Source: Methanomicrobia archaeon JdFR-19
GTDB taxonomy: Archaea > Halobacteriota > Methanosarcinia > DSM-18856 > Methermicoccaceae
Direction of reading: 5' to 3'
DNA length: 61,926 nt
Assembly (NCBI GenBank): GCA_002010075.1
Contig: MTMG01000019.1
Coordinates: forward strand, 1-61,926
Shown: positions 61,352 through 61,926 of the stretch, piece after piece
How the letters are laid out: each line of letters starts with the position of its first letter
Numbering within the stretch: the first letter of the stretch is position 1
The notes under the pieces: model-generated
What the model was told of the DNA's origin: nothing
What the model saw: only the letters and a program-made list of their open reading frames with translations
The model's database searches: none
Program-made: the position numbers and the translations under genes

Positions 61352-61926
61352 ATGAGATTGTTTGGGTCTTCAGGAATAAGAGGGATTGTGAATGAAGAAT
61401 TCACACCTGAGCTTGCCCTCAACATAGGACTTGCCATCGGTGATGATTTTAAGGATGTATGTGTGGGAAGAGATACAAGAACATCTGCTCCCATGATAGA
61501 AAGTGCCCTTGTTTCAGGACTTACATGTGCTGGCGCAGATGTCACCTTGCTTGGAATAATACCCACACCAACGCTTGCACATTACTGTGAGAATTTCGGA
61601 TGTGGTGTGATGATAACCGCATCCCATAACCCTCCAGAGTATATAGGGGTGAAGCTGTGGAATTCTGATGGCTCAGCATTCAATTCAAAACAGCAACACA
61701 ACATAGAGAGAAAGATAGAAGAAATCAAAAAAGTGAAGAGGGCATCGTGGGAAGATGTTGGAATAATTTCGGTTGATGAGGGGGCTATCGATTTTCATGT
61801 AGACAAAATTCTGAAGAAATGTAAGGCAGATACCAACTTCAAAGTGGTGTGTGATACTGGATGCGGAGCTGGAGGGGTTGTGTTACCCTATCTCCTCGAA
61901 AGAATGGGTTGTAAAGTCATTACGTT
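61352..61926 (+). CDS. Phosphohexomutase (phosphoglucosamine/phosphomannomutase), N-terminal part (partial)
   Basis: About 191 residues are visible before the window ends. The alpha-D-phosphohexomutase start MRLFGSSGIRGIVNEEFTPE is present, as is the phosphoserine loop MITASHNPPEYIGVKLWN (about 88-105). VGRDTRTSAPMIESAL binds the sugar phosphate. Archaeal members act on glucosamine-, glucose- or mannose-phosphates for surface glycans. No TAG occurs in the visible frame. Start ATG 61352, or an in-frame ATG at 61325. It is divergent from purE. Confidence 0.9.
   Translation, partial: MRLFGSSGIRGIVNEEFTPELALNIGLAIGDDFKDVCVGRDTRTSAPMIESALVSGLTCAGADVTLLGIIPTPTLAHYCENFGCGVMITASHNPPEYIGVKLWNSDGSAFNSKQQHNIERKIEEIKKVKRASWEDVGIISVDEGAIDFHVDKILKKCKADTNFKVVCDTGCGAGGVVLPYLLERMGCKVIT

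Noticed and set aside
1-61926. tRNA, rRNA, CRISPR arrays, insertion sequences or prophage genes
   Set aside because: I looked in the intergenic gaps, all under 200 bases, and saw no cloverleaf, repeat-spacer array, transposase or integrase. A pylT gene is also not visible here.

Overview
The window (61.9 kb, moderate GC) is a dense archaeal chromosome segment from a euryarchaeote of the methanogen/ANME-type group. Support comes from an S-layer protein N-terminus of the Methanosarcinales type, MtrA and MtrH, F420 ligase (CofE), ADH synthase for archaeal aromatic biosynthesis, HMG-CoA synthase and the mevalonate route, MCM helicase, aEF1B, AglB, Taw1, NMD3, archaellum genes, TATA-box promoters and many leaderless starts. 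I annotate 69 protein genes (67 with both ends visible). I see no rRNA, tRNA, insertion sequence or CRISPR array. No gene-free stretch exceeds 300 bases; the longest (193-391) is the leader of the S-layer gene.

The most unusual feature is the use of TAG as a sense codon. Nine genes contain ten in-frame TAG codons: DUF447 protein, taw1, a BioD/DRTGG protein, trpD, an ATP-dependent RNA ligase, a UPF0200 P-loop kinase (two), aroC, pantoate kinase and aroQ. In each case the conserved protein continues in the same frame after the TAG and ends at TAA or TGA. No internal TAA or TGA is seen, and no complete gene needs TAG as its terminator. The simplest reading is UAG decoding as an amino acid, most likely pyrrolysine as known from methylotrophic methanogens, but here in housekeeping proteins. 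The pyl genes themselves are not in this window.

Layout: 1-1.4 kb S-layer start, a small acidic protein and an iron-sulfur flavoprotein; 1.5-5.2 kb mcm and the leuD/leuB-type pair; 5.2-15.2 kb one long minus-strand operon (regulator, HMG-CoA synthase, thiolase, DUF35, ADP-forming acyl-CoA synthetase, BioD/DRTGG, Taw1, CitG-like, DUF447, thioredoxin, ADH synthase); 15.2-16.1 kb zinc ribbon, aEF1B, RlmH; 16.2-21.5 kb archaellum FlaD/E-H-I-J; 21.5-23.5 kb soluble MtrA, MtrH and a ribbon-helix-helix protein; 23.6-30.7 kb trpDFEGCBA plus a methyltransferase; 30.6-35.9 kb minus strand, DUF5611, ornithine cyclodeaminase-type enzyme, PorGDAB and CofE.

Continuing: 35.9-39.4 kb a glycosyltransferase divergent from PEP synthase; 39.4-42.2 kb aconitase-type large and small subunits with RNA ligase; 42.3-43.7 kb a soluble PAS histidine kinase and a small membrane protein; 43.7-47.5 kb AglB, radical SAM activase and UPF0200 kinase; 47.6-51.2 kb HtpX/PspAB, NMD3, AroC; 51.2-56.1 kb LeuA/CimA-type synthase, ThrC, pantoate kinase, PyrC; 56.2-59.7 kb three exported or membrane proteins and a DRG GTPase; 59.8-61.9 kb AroK, AroQ, PurE and the start of a phosphohexomutase. 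Together the genes cover aromatic amino acid synthesis (ADH synthase, AroK, AroC, AroQ, Trp), CoA and lipid precursors, pyruvate/acetyl-CoA interconversion and gluconeogenesis.
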